Assembly (NCBI GenBank): GCA_018985225.1
Contig: JADGIF010000066.1
Location: forward strand, 1-23,780
Source of the DNA: Amoeboradix gromovi
Taxonomy: Eukaryota; Sanchytriomycota; Sanchytriomycetes; Sanchytriales; Sanchytriaceae
Direction of reading: 5' to 3'
Length of the DNA stretch: 23,780 bases
Positions 1 to 8,481 of this stretch are shown here, piece by piece. The first letter of the stretch is position 1; every line of letters begins with the position of its first letter. The position numbers and the translations under genes were made by a program. The notes under the pieces were generated by a model. It was not told the origin of the DNA, searched no databases, and worked only from the letters and a program-made list of their open reading frames with translations.

Positions 1-43
1 GAAATTCTCGATTTTCTCGGAAATCTGGACTTTTAACGAGGAG
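1..43 (+). pseudogene. 3' end of a Fanzor2 (eukaryotic TnpB) gene and right end of its element, cut by window edge
   Basis: The first 43 bases are identical to the reverse complement of 18114-18156, the 3' end of the Fanzor2 copy on the other strand. They read as the same last 11 residues (EILDFLGNLDF) followed by TAA at 34-36 and seven further shared bases. Identity stops abruptly after base 43, which suggests that the mobile element ends there. The rest of this copy lies outside the window, so whether it encodes a full nuclease cannot be seen. Confidence 0.75.
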
Positions 44-226
44 ATAGTATTAAATAAAATAATTGCTCCAAATCTTGCGAATATCCTCTCAATCATCTTG
101 TGGAAGAAATTTTTTCTAAAATAGATTATTAGAACATTGAAATAATTCCAAGCAAAGGTCCTGTATCGGGTTGTGTTCCAGTAGGTAACTTCCGGATCCT
201 TTTGTAAACAACCCCTTCAAACTTAA

Positions 227-1159
227 ATGAATCAAAATTCTAATACTTCTACAAATGACTACCAAATGTACGACCCGAATGTATTTGGTGATTATTCTTC
301 AAATTTCACTGAAGGATTTTATGGTAATCAGCAACCGTCTCAGCAATCTCAAGTGGCACAACCTCAACAGCAGCTACCGGCGGCATCACAGGAATATTTG
401 AGAGTTCCGTCTCCTTTTGAGCCATACATGAGTGATAGTAGCTACGGCTCTGGTGTGAATGAAGAGGACTCCCGCAAGAAAAGAAGAAACATGCAAGAAA
501 AGAAGCGCAGAGAACAATTAAATTTGGCAATCGACTCATTTAGAGATTTAATTCCCCCAGAGATCGTGTACAATCTAACGAAAGATACTTCTAAAATGAA
601 TGATAAAATCAGTAGACATCAGTTGGTGGATTGCACTCGCCAATATATTGATATACTAAGGCAGACTGTTTTTGAGCAAAATCAGTTTCTTATGCAGCAT
701 CAGTTGAGTTGTCCCATCAGCTCTCCTATTGAAATTGATGCCATGATTGGTAGGAAGAAACGTCCTTTGCAATCCTTGGACAGACTTCAACCACCAAAAT
801 CTCCTCGATTAGACTCTGCTCATCACACGCCTGCGGTGTCTGTAACAACGTCACTCGAGAACCTACAAGTTAATCATCCCGTATCTCCAGATGCTTTGTC
901 GCCGGTTATTTCTCCTGATGGAATTGTTATTCAACAACCAGAAGTTCAAATAAGCCAGCCGAAATTAGCAATCCCATTCAATGATCAGTCAACAGTCGCT
1001 AATCTGATTACTCGATTGAATGATAACTTGCGGGTTATGTATATGATGCTAAGGGATACTCCTGACATGTCATACTGGATTAGAAAAAGCATTGAAAGAT
1101 GTCAAGACATTACTAAAGATGTTTTAGAGTATCACTCGCATCGTAATATGCCACAGTAA
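227..1159 (+). CDS. basic helix-loop-helix (bHLH) transcription factor
   Basis: Predicted nuclear DNA-binding regulator of 310 residues. The N-terminal 80 residues are rich in Gln, Ser and Asn, typical of a disordered activation region. Residues 83-99 form a strongly basic helix, followed by helix 1, a long polar loop (about 112-128) and helix 2 (about 129-150). The E-box-contacting Glu (E91) and the Arg pair R94/R95 are present, while the canonical His position is Arg (R87). The middle is Pro/Ser-rich with several SP sites, and the C-terminus (about 250-305) is predicted helical. No leucine zipper is obvious. Start: first ATG after an A-rich leader. The stop TAA is fused to a poly(A) signal. 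The target genes and exact subfamily cannot be told from sequence. Confidence 0.85.
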   Translation: MNQNSNTSTNDYQMYDPNVFGDYSSNFTEGFYGNQQPSQQSQVAQPQQQLPAASQEYLRVPSPFEPYMSDSSYGSGVNEEDSRKKRRNMQEKKRREQLNLAIDSFRDLIPPEIVYNLTKDTSKMNDKISRHQLVDCTRQYIDILRQTVFEQNQFLMQHQLSCPISSPIEIDAMIGRKKRPLQSLDRLQPPKSPRLDSAHHTPAVSVTTSLENLQVNHPVSPDALSPVISPDGIVIQQPEVQISQPKLAIPFNDQSTVANLITRLNDNLRVMYMMLRDTPDMSYWIRKSIERCQDITKDVLEYHSHRNMPQ

Positions 1160-1163
1160 TAAA
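1158..1163 (+). terminator. poly(A) signal AATAAA overlapping the bHLH stop codon
   Basis: The stop codon TAA (1157-1159) runs directly into AATAAA. The next gene starts at 1201, so the 3' end must lie within about 40 bases. Confidence 0.6.
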
Positions 1164-1200
1164 CATTTTCTATTTTTATTGCATTTTACTCCTTACAAAC

Positions 1201-2181
1201 ATGAAGCCTTCGATGCTTGCCATACATCCAGGAAAACTAGAAAGCATTCAAGCTTCATTAAGAATTGAAAAGTTTATTGTAATTAGTGGTCCTAGCGGAG
1301 TTGGGAAGACCGAAATTGTGACATCATTATGCCCAAATCATTTAATTATCCACGAAGACGCGACTCTGTTTGATTTTAGCGAGAGCTATCATTCGTTTAA
1401 TTTGTACTTAAAGAAACTAAGGAACATACTGAATTTTACACCCAAAGGAACCAGCATATTAATTGAAGATTTACCATTGTTGTGGACAAAGTCCAATGAG
1501 ATGGATTTTAAAAGAGTGTTAATGCAGTCTCAAAACCAGGTCATTATTTTATACAATACTTCACTGCCAGAACCATTTAAAATATCAAAATACACCATAA
1601 AAAACACAAAGGTTTTATTTGTTGGTATGGTCCCTAAAACGTATTTGAAAAAGGCTCTGGATCAAAAGTATGGCCGCAAAATACCCAAAAAAGATCTTTC
1701 AATATATTTCGACCGTTCTCAAGGTGATATTCGTCAATTTCTTATAAACTATGAGTATAAATTGTGTTTTTTCAATCAGTCAGTCTTAAACCCGATGGAG
1801 TACTGTGCTAACATTCTGTACGGCACGCTACCAAATGAATGCACACATGCAGAACCTCATATCATAATACCCTTCATCAATTACAACTGCATATTGGCAT
1901 ATAATGACATTCAAGATGTTGCAAACACTTTGGATTGGTGTTCTTATAACTATAGTATCTTGAACCATTTAAAATCAAATACTGTAAACGAGCTATCGTA
2001 CAAGGGATTAAACACCATCCATCAAAAGGCAAAAAAGAGTCGGTTTGTATTAAACATTGAAAATCCATTTAAACTTCAATTAGACTATCATAATACAGGC
2101 TCATTGCTCGAGGAGCATGCCAGACAATGTCCTCAAGTAGTAACGTTTTCCGATGATGATTCTATAGTGGACCTAGAGTGA
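1201..2181 (+). CDS. RAD17: Rad17/Rad24-like checkpoint clamp-loader ATPase
   Basis: Predicted nuclear AAA+ protein of 326 residues. In known systems Rad17, with the small RFC subunits, loads the 9-1-1 clamp onto damaged DNA. Visible: Walker A GPSGVGKT at 30-37; a Walker B-like stretch ILIEDLP around 87-92, which resembles the unusual Walker B of Rad17 proteins; and a sensor-like GDIRQF at 175-180 before a helix, as in clamp loaders. The tail ends in an acidic DDDSIVDLE, possibly equivalent to the conserved acidic tail of Rad17, but this is inference. At 326 residues it is about half the length of yeast or human homologs, so the C-terminal part is much reduced. It starts 41 bases after the bHLH stop. 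Other clamp-loader-like ATPases are possible but fit less well. Confidence 0.7.
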   Translation: MKPSMLAIHPGKLESIQASLRIEKFIVISGPSGVGKTEIVTSLCPNHLIIHEDATLFDFSESYHSFNLYLKKLRNILNFTPKGTSILIEDLPLLWTKSNEMDFKRVLMQSQNQVIILYNTSLPEPFKISKYTIKNTKVLFVGMVPKTYLKKALDQKYGRKIPKKDLSIYFDRSQGDIRQFLINYEYKLCFFNQSVLNPMEYCANILYGTLPNECTHAEPHIIIPFINYNCILAYNDIQDVANTLDWCSYNYSILNHLKSNTVNELSYKGLNTIHQKAKKSRFVLNIENPFKLQLDYHNTGSLLEEHARQCPQVVTFSDDDSIVDLE

Positions 2182-2210
2182 CTTTGAATACATAAATAAC
2201 TCTTCTATAC

Positions 2211-2342
2211 CCTGGCTAAAAGACGCAATATCCGAAATAATCGAGAATTTTAATTGCAGTAATTGCTCAAACATCACTACCTTGAGGCGGGATTGAACAG
2301 CATGCTGCCATTTTGTAGTTCATAGCGATATGATATCTATCC
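2211..2342 (-). pseudogene. decayed 3' end of a Fanzor2 element
   Basis: Nucleotide homology to the 3' part of the better Fanzor2 copy (18115-18290), same orientation. Shared stretches include AATCGAGAATTT, AATTGCTCA/GATTGCTCA and the block around TTGAGGCGGGATTGAACA. On the minus strand one frame still reads DRYHIAMNYKMAA then CSIPPQGSDV, matching DRDHMAAKNI and CSIAPQGSES of the better copy. The 22-base hairpin found in that copy (18161-18182) is missing here. No intact coding frame remains. Confidence 0.7.
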
Positions 2343-2615
2343 AAACCAGCTTGTTAATGTCGATGAGTTTAAACTGTATCTACCAGCTCTTTCTTTAGAT
2401 CTGAAGTCTTCAGGATTTGGGGTATAGAATTACTTGTCGTTGATGAATAGTAAAGATGTAGCATTCTCTATCCTTTCGAAGTGTCTAGAAAGAAGGGTCT
2501 TTATATAAAAAAGACACGTACTCTCGATGAGTGGTTTATTCAATAAAATTATCAGCTGACTTGGTCTAAAATTCAAAAAGCATTTCAATCCAGTAAATCG
2601 GATCTTCGCAAGGCA
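2343..2615. other. intergenic stretch, nothing recognised
   Basis: Between the Fanzor2 relic and the small gene. It may contain further diverged element sequence, but no alignment to the other copies is visible by eye. A short minus-strand frame here has no recognisable domain. Confidence 0.4.
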
Positions 2616-2627
2616 ATGAGGATCAAA

Positions 2628-2927
2628 ATGGAGTACCCTAAAATAGCAGAATATGTTCAGGAACAACTAGGAATGTTACTAGATGGGATAGATGAAATAA
2701 AATATGAGAACATTGAAAATGCAGAAACATTGAAATTGCTAGAACCAATAGAATTGGAATACTTGGATGTGCTAGATTTAATGAAAGATCATTATGCAGA
2801 AATGACCAAGATTCAAGGTAAATCAATGGAATTGGCAGAAATGAAAATGAAATGGATGTGTAAAGGCATTTTGAAGGACTTGTACGCAACATATTCAGAT
2901 TTGCTAGAGATTAGCAAACCCAAATAG
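2628..2927 (+). CDS. small acidic helical protein of unknown function
   Basis: Not recognised. The frame opens at an ATG at 2616 (103 residues); a second ATG at 2628 gives 99 residues starting MEYPKIAEYVQ and is an equally good choice. The protein is rich in Glu, Leu, Met and Lys, predicted almost wholly alpha-helical with heptad-like spacing of Leu/Ile, and has no signal peptide or membrane segment. The composition would suit a small subunit of a coiled-coil complex, but no family can be named. It is likely real: it has a codon pattern like its neighbours, no stop for 100 codons, and a poly(A) signal (AATAAA at 2930-2935) directly after TAG. Confidence 0.5.
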   Translation: MEYPKIAEYVQEQLGMLLDGIDEIKYENIENAETLKLLEPIELEYLDVLDLMKDHYAEMTKIQGKSMELAEMKMKWMCKGILKDLYATYSDLLEISKPK

Positions 2928-2929
2928 TA

Positions 2930-2935
2930 AATAAA
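2930..2935 (+). terminator. poly(A) signal AATAAA
   Basis: AATAAA lies two bases beyond the TAG stop at 2925-2927, repeating the pattern of poly(A) signals abutting stop codons in this window. Confidence 0.5.
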
Positions 2936-3219
2936 ATTTAAGATTTTACTTTATTAAATTTACTAGTTTGGAAAAATTAGAGCAAATACCTTGAGTGTTG
3001 GAAATATAAACTATTAGGACTCTAACTATTCAAATTAGCTTGTTCTTTTCATTTCGCAAAATGTTGCTAGGTTTCATTCCCTTAACTTCAAGCTATTCCA
3101 CATCAGAAATTAGTTCGATTACAAAGTGTACGTAAAAACAACAAGAAACACAATCACTCAAAGAATCTTTTCCTTATTGGAATTTCTAACTTGAGTCCAG
3201 CGGATAAAACATAATTTAA

Positions 3220-3474
3220 ATGATAGCCCAAATCAAAAATTCGTTGCGGCTCATATTCTACAAGAATGTTGGGAAAGATATATATGGAAATGTTTACTTG
3301 GAATCTAAAAGACTAAATCAATTTGGAAGAAAGACCCGGTTAGTTAGTTATGCTCGAAAAGATGCAAATATAGAATCCATGGAAAATTTACACAACGCCT
3401 TTGAAGAGTCTTCAAAGTTGCCAGTTTCTTGGCAAAACTGGTTGAGATATACTAGAAATGATCCGCCTTCTTGA
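3220..3474 (+). CDS. mitochondrial complex I B17.2 family protein (NDUFAF2/NDUFA12-like)
   Basis: Small protein of 84 residues. Members of this family are either an accessory subunit (NDUFA12) or an assembly factor (NDUFAF2) of NADH:ubiquinone oxidoreductase in mitochondria. Diagnostic features: VGKDIYGNVYLE near residues 17-28, matching the VGxDxxGNxYxE signature, and the C-terminal LPVSWQNWLRYTRNDPPS, matching the family's PxEWxxWL...PP ending. The RYTR sequence before the prolines is closer to NDUFAF2, whereas DPP also fits NDUFA12, so the paralog is not settled. It is shorter than either usual form, since the part between the motifs is condensed. Its presence implies a functional complex I in this organism (inference). 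Confidence 0.7.
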   Translation: MIAQIKNSLRLIFYKNVGKDIYGNVYLESKRLNQFGRKTRLVSYARKDANIESMENLHNAFEESSKLPVSWQNWLRYTRNDPPS

Positions 3475-3507
3475 TCAGTAAATTTAACCTGGATATTCAT
3501 ATTTCAA

Positions 3508-3756
3508 CACCTCATTAAGAGTCTTGGTTTTTCAGGAAATCAAAAATTTCTACAGGTAAACTGAAAAATCAAGTCTATTCTCTACCGCAGTAACTGATAT
3601 CATTTGAACCCTAAGGCAGGGTAGAACAGGGTTGGATTACTTCAAATTTGTGATCTTTACTAACATGGTATCATTAGAAACCAGGCAATGACCACCTTCA
3701 ACGCCTTTAACAGTTTAGGCTCCTTCGATGCCTTCATATAGAGTACTAGCATGTCG
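3508..3756 (-). pseudogene. strongly decayed Fanzor2 3' fragment
   Basis: Aligns to 18115-18360 in the same orientation. The first 53 bases align without gaps at about 74 percent identity by hand count, mostly transition differences. Homology continues through ACCCTAAGGC...GAACAGGG to about 3690 and more weakly to about 3756, where TTTAGG...TAGAGTAC...GCATGTC matches the zinc-ribbon-coding part of the better copy. No open frame survives. It ends near 3508 at the position equivalent to the element boundary of the other copies. Confidence 0.6.
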
Positions 3757-4067
3757 TTCAATATCCTCTTTTCTTTTTTGGATGAGACTATCTCATAACA
3801 GTACCCTCTTTTCGCGAACGTTTTAGATGCCAAGCCACTGATGAGCGTAAATGGTGCCGGAGTCTGTTACTTGGCTTTGTAAGGCATCTGATAGTCGTTG
3901 CAGAAGAATATATTCTATATTTCTTGACGATGTGTTCAGATTTAACATGCACCAGCTATGATTATTTGAAGACATCTGTACAAGTAGAGATGAGCTCCTA
4001 AAACGATAATTATCATGAAATCATTATAATGATTTACTCAGTTTAACGAAGGCCTGTACTTCAAAAC
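3757..4067. other. intergenic region upstream of the WD-repeat gene, with palindromes
   Basis: No convincing gene. Two perfect palindromes lie just upstream of the next start codon: GATAATTATC at 4005-4014 and the 18-base AAATCATTATAATGATTT at 4018-4035. They could be promoter or origin-like elements; this is inference only. One minus-strand frame from about 3865 to 3680 is open for some 60 codons, but it overlaps the Fanzor2 relic and matches no family I know. Confidence 0.4.
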
Positions 4068-5804
4068 ATGAATGACTTGAAGAGCAAATCACCATTCAGA
4101 AAAACAAAATCAGGTCACAGCCAACACCAAATATGGGAAAATGGCAAGGATGTGACACCAATTCCATTTTATGCAGGTACACATCTTAATGTCAGTAGCG
4201 CTAGTTTGTTCCATAGTGTATCAAATGCAAATTTGAGTAAAGTTATGCTGAGAAGCGGAATGAAATCAGCAAGATTTAATGCGACTGATTGCCAGTCTGG
4301 GCCTATGGCTCTTTTTAAGCAGGCACACGAATTTGTACCTTCTGTAACCCAATATTGCAGCAATTTGAATGAGGACAACGTTATATGCCTGGATGATGAA
4401 ACCACGACTTTGGATCTGTCCCCTGTGTGCACCATTATAAACATCAATGAATTTTTGTGCGACTTGATTATTAAGCCTTGCTTCTCCAAAACATCTGGTA
4501 CTGAGTACGGCGAAAACAGTGTGGCTAGTCAATATGATACTGTATACCGATCTTTTGAGGACGAGGCTAGTTCGGACGATGTTGGGGATGATAGTTACAC
4601 CGATGATGAAGAGAATGAGACAGATAAAAGTTCCGTACTTTCAAGTCATTATTCTTATTCAACTGCAAGATCTACTATGAAGATTGAATCTAACGAAAGG
4701 TTTATTAAGTTAGAAAAGCAATTCTCGAGGGAAATGATGGAATCCCTCGAACAGTTACGAAAGTTTGTTAACACCAAATCCTATACAGCAGATATTTTAC
4801 AATTCTATAACAAGTATGCTCAAGACTACAAGAGCATTAAAATGCTGATAACTGTCAAACCTGTAAAATATCATGGCAAATGTGTTTCATTGCAATTCAA
4901 CGATCAAAACGGCTTACTGCTTGGCCTTTTTGTGGAGAGCTCATTTAGTAGCTACCTCGCATTGTGGAGTATCGAAGAGTTTTTTGACTCTTCTTGGTCG
5001 GAGCCTCGTAAGATATTTAGTTTTGATGCTCAACTTATTTCATTGCTGGTAGATACGAACAGTAATGTGCTTTATTGCGCATCTGATGCAGGTACATTGT
5101 TTGTTATTGCATTTGACCAAGATAGTCAGTCTTGCGAATTGATTTTTGATAGTCGCTTACTGTTTGACAACGAAATGCATGGCATAACTCATATTGAGTT
5201 ATCAGTTGAAGACTCTCCAAGTTTGCTGGTCAGTAACATTAAGGGACAGCTAGTTTGCTACAAAGTTGCCAAAAGAATGTCTATGTCGGTGGTGGCATTT
5301 TATGATCCACATTCGTTTGTATTTATTTTGAGTTTCTGTAAATTTAATAATAAATTATGTTTGTTAGCTAGCGATGGTACAATATCGTTAGTAGAATCTG
5401 GCTATACGGGTCAGAAATGCATGCCATTTTTAAGCTTACCATCTTTAGCGACAAGTATAAAGTCAAATTTGATATATTTCGGCATTCTAACCTTAAACAG
5501 CTTTTTAATATCAGGCTTGGATTTCAAATTCAAACCTCTATCACCTGGTTTACCAAACAGCGACTCTGTGTCTGATTTTACGTTTAATCCATGGAATCAT
5601 CATTCTTGTGCATTAATTTCTAAAAAGGGAAAAGTGTTTGTGTACTTGTTAAACCAATCAACAAACGAACCACAGGATTCATACTTTCTACCTGACAGAT
5701 GTCTAACCTCTGTGTCTTTTACTTCTAACGGTCATATATTGTTGGTTGGTGACTCTGATGGTGTTTTTACAGTGTTTAGATTGCAGCAAGAATTAGTTTC
5801 GTAA
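4068..5804 (+). CDS. WD-repeat dynein intermediate chain-like protein (axonemal IC138/DNAI4 type)
   Basis: 578 residues. The N-terminus is disordered and contains ENGKDVTPIPFY (25-36), resembling the (N/G)xDVTP motif I associate with the WDR78/DNAI4 (IC138) intermediate chains of inner-arm dynein. Residues 160-205 are acidic and Ser-rich, followed by a helical segment (about 217-265). From about 268 to the end is a WD-type beta-propeller with poorly conserved repeats; the last two, VSDFTFNPWNHHSCALISKK and LTSVSFTSNGHILLVGDSDG, are typical of dynein intermediate chains. If correct, it acts in flagellar motility. Alternatives are the intraflagellar dynein-2 chains (WDR34/WDR60) or another WD protein. 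The stop is fused to AATAAA, and the gene is convergent with the helicase. Confidence 0.55.
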   Translation: MNDLKSKSPFRKTKSGHSQHQIWENGKDVTPIPFYAGTHLNVSSASLFHSVSNANLSKVMLRSGMKSARFNATDCQSGPMALFKQAHEFVPSVTQYCSNLNEDNVICLDDETTTLDLSPVCTIININEFLCDLIIKPCFSKTSGTEYGENSVASQYDTVYRSFEDEASSDDVGDDSYTDDEENETDKSSVLSSHYSYSTARSTMKIESNERFIKLEKQFSREMMESLEQLRKFVNTKSYTADILQFYNKYAQDYKSIKMLITVKPVKYHGKCVSLQFNDQNGLLLGLFVESSFSSYLALWSIEEFFDSSWSEPRKIFSFDAQLISLLVDTNSNVLYCASDAGTLFVIAFDQDSQSCELIFDSRLLFDNEMHGITHIELSVEDSPSLLVSNIKGQLVCYKVAKRMSMSVVAFYDPHSFVFILSFCKFNNKLCLLASDGTISLVESGYTGQKCMPFLSLPSLATSIKSNLIYFGILTLNSFLISGLDFKFKPLSPGLPNSDSVSDFTFNPWNHHSCALISKKGKVFVYLLNQSTNEPQDSYFLPDRCLTSVSFTSNGHILLVGDSDGVFTVFRLQQELVS

Positions 5805-5821
5805 TAAATATCTGTTTTATT
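5803..5821. terminator. overlapping bidirectional poly(A) signals between convergent genes
   Basis: AATAAA on the plus strand (5803-5808) overlaps the WD-gene stop TAA. AATAAA on the minus strand (5821-5816) overlaps the helicase stop TAA (5823-5821). Only 16 bases separate the two coding regions, so the mature transcripts probably overlap. Confidence 0.6.
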
Positions 5822-8442
5822 TAACTAAATAGCTGCGGGTTATAGTATACTCTTTTCTGCCTAGACAGTCTCCAATCTTCGTTGCGGGCACCCCTTAATA
5901 GTGGGGTGAGACTTTCGACTTGTTTCTTCTCCTCTTTAAACAAGTGTGGTGCCAATTCAATAAGCCACTTAGGTTCTATTTTTACTACCTGTCGCATGTA
6001 TTCTTTGCTAGTCATAATCAGCTCATGATAAAGTGCCCATTTAGGTTGTTTTACAAATAGTGCGCTACTTGGATGCATGTATATAGGCGTGTCTTCTAAT
6101 ATTGTACTATATCCTCCTTTTATCTTTTTTGCCACATGGTGAAAGTATCCACTCACTATGCTTTTTAATATGCACTTTATATCAGCAGAAGATTGTATGG
6201 GTCCCTTGCAGTATCTTAAAAGTTGATCTCTAATTTGTCTTGCTCTCTTGAGACTTCTATATTGGACATAGTTCATCCTGCACCAGTCCTGGCTGTAATT
6301 CGATTTTACCCACTCTTGATACACTTTTAGTAATGTAATATGATCTCCTTGTTGATGGTGAAATTTAATTTTCTTATCATCTGCAACAGATTGCTTCTCT
6401 CTTGGCCTGTACCATATGTTGGGTACGCTTAGCATGGCTACGATTATAAGTATTTCGCTAGTGCATTTGTATTCCTTGCTAATAATTAGCGTTTTTGCTA
6501 AAGACGGATCTACAGGTAACTCGGTCATTTTATAACCAAGTTCACTAATTATACCTTCCTCATCAACAGCACCCAAATAAAACAAGTGCTCTATTGCAGT
6601 ATTTATAGATTTAATTGACGGTTTATCCATAAAATCAAAAGTACTCAGATCATATATACCCATAGCAAGCAGAGTTAACACCGTGTTGGCCATGTTGGTG
6701 CGTTGAATCTCCGGGATAGTATTAGGTAGCATCTCGTTTGCATACGCTAATTGAGTATATAACCGATAACACTTTCCGGGCTTAGTACGACCAGCTCTAC
6801 CGCTCCTTTGATTAGCCTGAGCCTGGCTAATTGGGACCACAACAAGACTATCCATTCCTAGTCTAGGATCATAACAAGATTGTTTAACAAATCCACAATC
6901 TACAACATAGACTATTCCAGGGATAGTAACTGATGTCTCTGCGATGTTAGTAGATAGCACAACTTTACGAGTATCTGTAGGTTCAAATATGCGAGATTGT
7001 AAATGATTAGGCAATGATGCATATAATGGCAGAATTAGCATTTTGTTGTTTAATTTTCGTACCTTCTCATTTAAGATATCACAGCCATAATCAATCTCCT
7101 CTTGTCCTGTTAAAAAGCAAAGAATATCGCCCTCTGGTTCGTTCAAATGTATCTGCATAATTGTGTTCAAGCAGGACTCGACATGGTCCGATTGAGGATT
7201 TTTACTGTACAACACATCTACAGGGAAAGTGCGACCTTTAATTGTAAGAATAGGAGCACTGAAATAACTAGCAAATGACTTTGCATCAAGCGTAGCACTA
7301 GTTACTATAACTTTCAAGTCTTTTCTCTTTTTAGCAGCATTTTTGATTAAGCCAAACAGTACATCAGTGTTCAACGACCGTTCATGAGCCTCATCTAAGA
7401 AAATAACAGCATATCTGGACAGCAAAGGATCTATTAAGCACTCACGAACAAGTAATCCATCTGTAAGATATTTTATTTTAGTTCTACTACTAGTTGTGTC
7501 ATCAAACCTTACTGAGTACCCCACCAATTCACCCAACTTACAATTCATTTCATAACTGACGCGTTTGGCTACATTAATAGCAGCTATACGTCTAGGTTGT
7601 GTACACGCAATGATATTATCTGCGGAATATTTATAATTTGGGACATTGTTACAATAATAATGATACATATACTGAGTAAGTTGAGTTGTTTTACCACTGC
7701 CAGTCTCACCAATAACTATCGTTATTTGATTGTTATGAATCGTTTCTAGAATTTCCTGCTTTTTATGGAAAATTGGCAATTGCTTTTGAGATTCAGACAC
7801 GGGAACCACCTTTGCGTATGCATGCGATGTAGACTGTGTAGGAAAATGAGGTTTGTTCGACGATTTGCGATTTTGAATGATTTGAGAGCCCTTTAGAATG
7901 TTCTTATTTAATGAACCATTTGGCAATTTAATTAGCTGTTGTAGAGGCTCATACGAATCCTGAGTATTAATTAAATAATTGACCTTGTCTCTTTTAACTG
8001 TGATTTCCATGTCCTCAACACTCGCATCGGAGGAAGAACCATCGCTTGATTTAAATCGCTTTAGCTTATCGTCTTCCGTGTCATCTACGCTGTGAGGCCT
8101 TTTATACGAATTGGTATTTAGTGAGTAATTGAAGCCTTGCTCAAGTACACTGTATATCTGTTCTATTAAAGACTGATTTTTTATATGCTCAGAGAGAACC
8201 AGTCTAACATCTTCTTTTGAAATGAACAAATGCACAATGTATTTGGCAAGGGTAATGTCTTCATCATTAAAATGTGGATATATTATGTTATGGACCATTT
8301 GGACTACGGATAGTTCATTAAGTTTGTGAAAAAGTTCCATTACTCCGTGAAAGTAGAACAAAATTGCATCAAAATTCTTACAGAATGAAAGTGCTTCCAG
8401 CTTGTAGACAAAAGTGGAACTGAGGATTTTCCGAAGAAGCAT
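5821..8442 (-). CDS. DEAH-box spliceosomal RNA helicase, DHX8/Prp22-like
   Basis: About 873 residues from the first in-frame ATG (8442). The frame is open to about 8510 but has no upstream ATG, so an unseen 5' exon is possible. A helical N-terminal domain resembles that of DHX8. It is followed by an acidic/charged linker, then the DEAH core: Walker A GETGSGKT (about 245-252), TQPRR, DEAH, TSAT and QRSGRAGR, then winged-helix, ratchet and OB domains. IDPLLSRYA, REKQSVADDKKIKFH, MHPSSALF, and the end LTPLLRG...WRLSRQKR match DHX8/Prp22 better than Prp2, Prp16 or Prp43. In known systems Prp22 proofreads 3' splice-site choice and releases mRNA from the spliceosome. The S1 RNA-binding domain of Prp22 is absent, and the protein is shorter than the usual 1100-1200 residues. 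Confidence 0.85.
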   Translation of the reverse strand: MLLRKILSSTFVYKLEALSFCKNFDAILFYFHGVMELFHKLNELSVVQMVHNIIYPHFNDEDITLAKYIVHLFISKEDVRLVLSEHIKNQSLIEQIYSVLEQGFNYSLNTNSYKRPHSVDDTEDDKLKRFKSSDGSSSDASVEDMEITVKRDKVNYLINTQDSYEPLQQLIKLPNGSLNKNILKGSQIIQNRKSSNKPHFPTQSTSHAYAKVVPVSESQKQLPIFHKKQEILETIHNNQITIVIGETGSGKTTQLTQYMYHYYCNNVPNYKYSADNIIACTQPRRIAAINVAKRVSYEMNCKLGELVGYSVRFDDTTSSRTKIKYLTDGLLVRECLIDPLLSRYAVIFLDEAHERSLNTDVLFGLIKNAAKKRKDLKVIVTSATLDAKSFASYFSAPILTIKGRTFPVDVLYSKNPQSDHVESCLNTIMQIHLNEPEGDILCFLTGQEEIDYGCDILNEKVRKLNNKMLILPLYASLPNHLQSRIFEPTDTRKVVLSTNIAETSVTIPGIVYVVDCGFVKQSCYDPRLGMDSLVVVPISQAQANQRSGRAGRTKPGKCYRLYTQLAYANEMLPNTIPEIQRTNMANTVLTLLAMGIYDLSTFDFMDKPSIKSINTAIEHLFYLGAVDEEGIISELGYKMTELPVDPSLAKTLIISKEYKCTSEILIIVAMLSVPNIWYRPREKQSVADDKKIKFHHQQGDHITLLKVYQEWVKSNYSQDWCRMNYVQYRSLKRARQIRDQLLRYCKGPIQSSADIKCILKSIVSGYFHHVAKKIKGGYSTILEDTPIYMHPSSALFVKQPKWALYHELIMTSKEYMRQVVKIEPKWLIELAPHLFKEEKKQVESLTPLLRGARNEDWRLSRQKRVYYNPQLFS

Positions 8443-8481
8443 TAACGCTTGAAACCTTAAATCAGCTGGCAGTGGCGCCAC

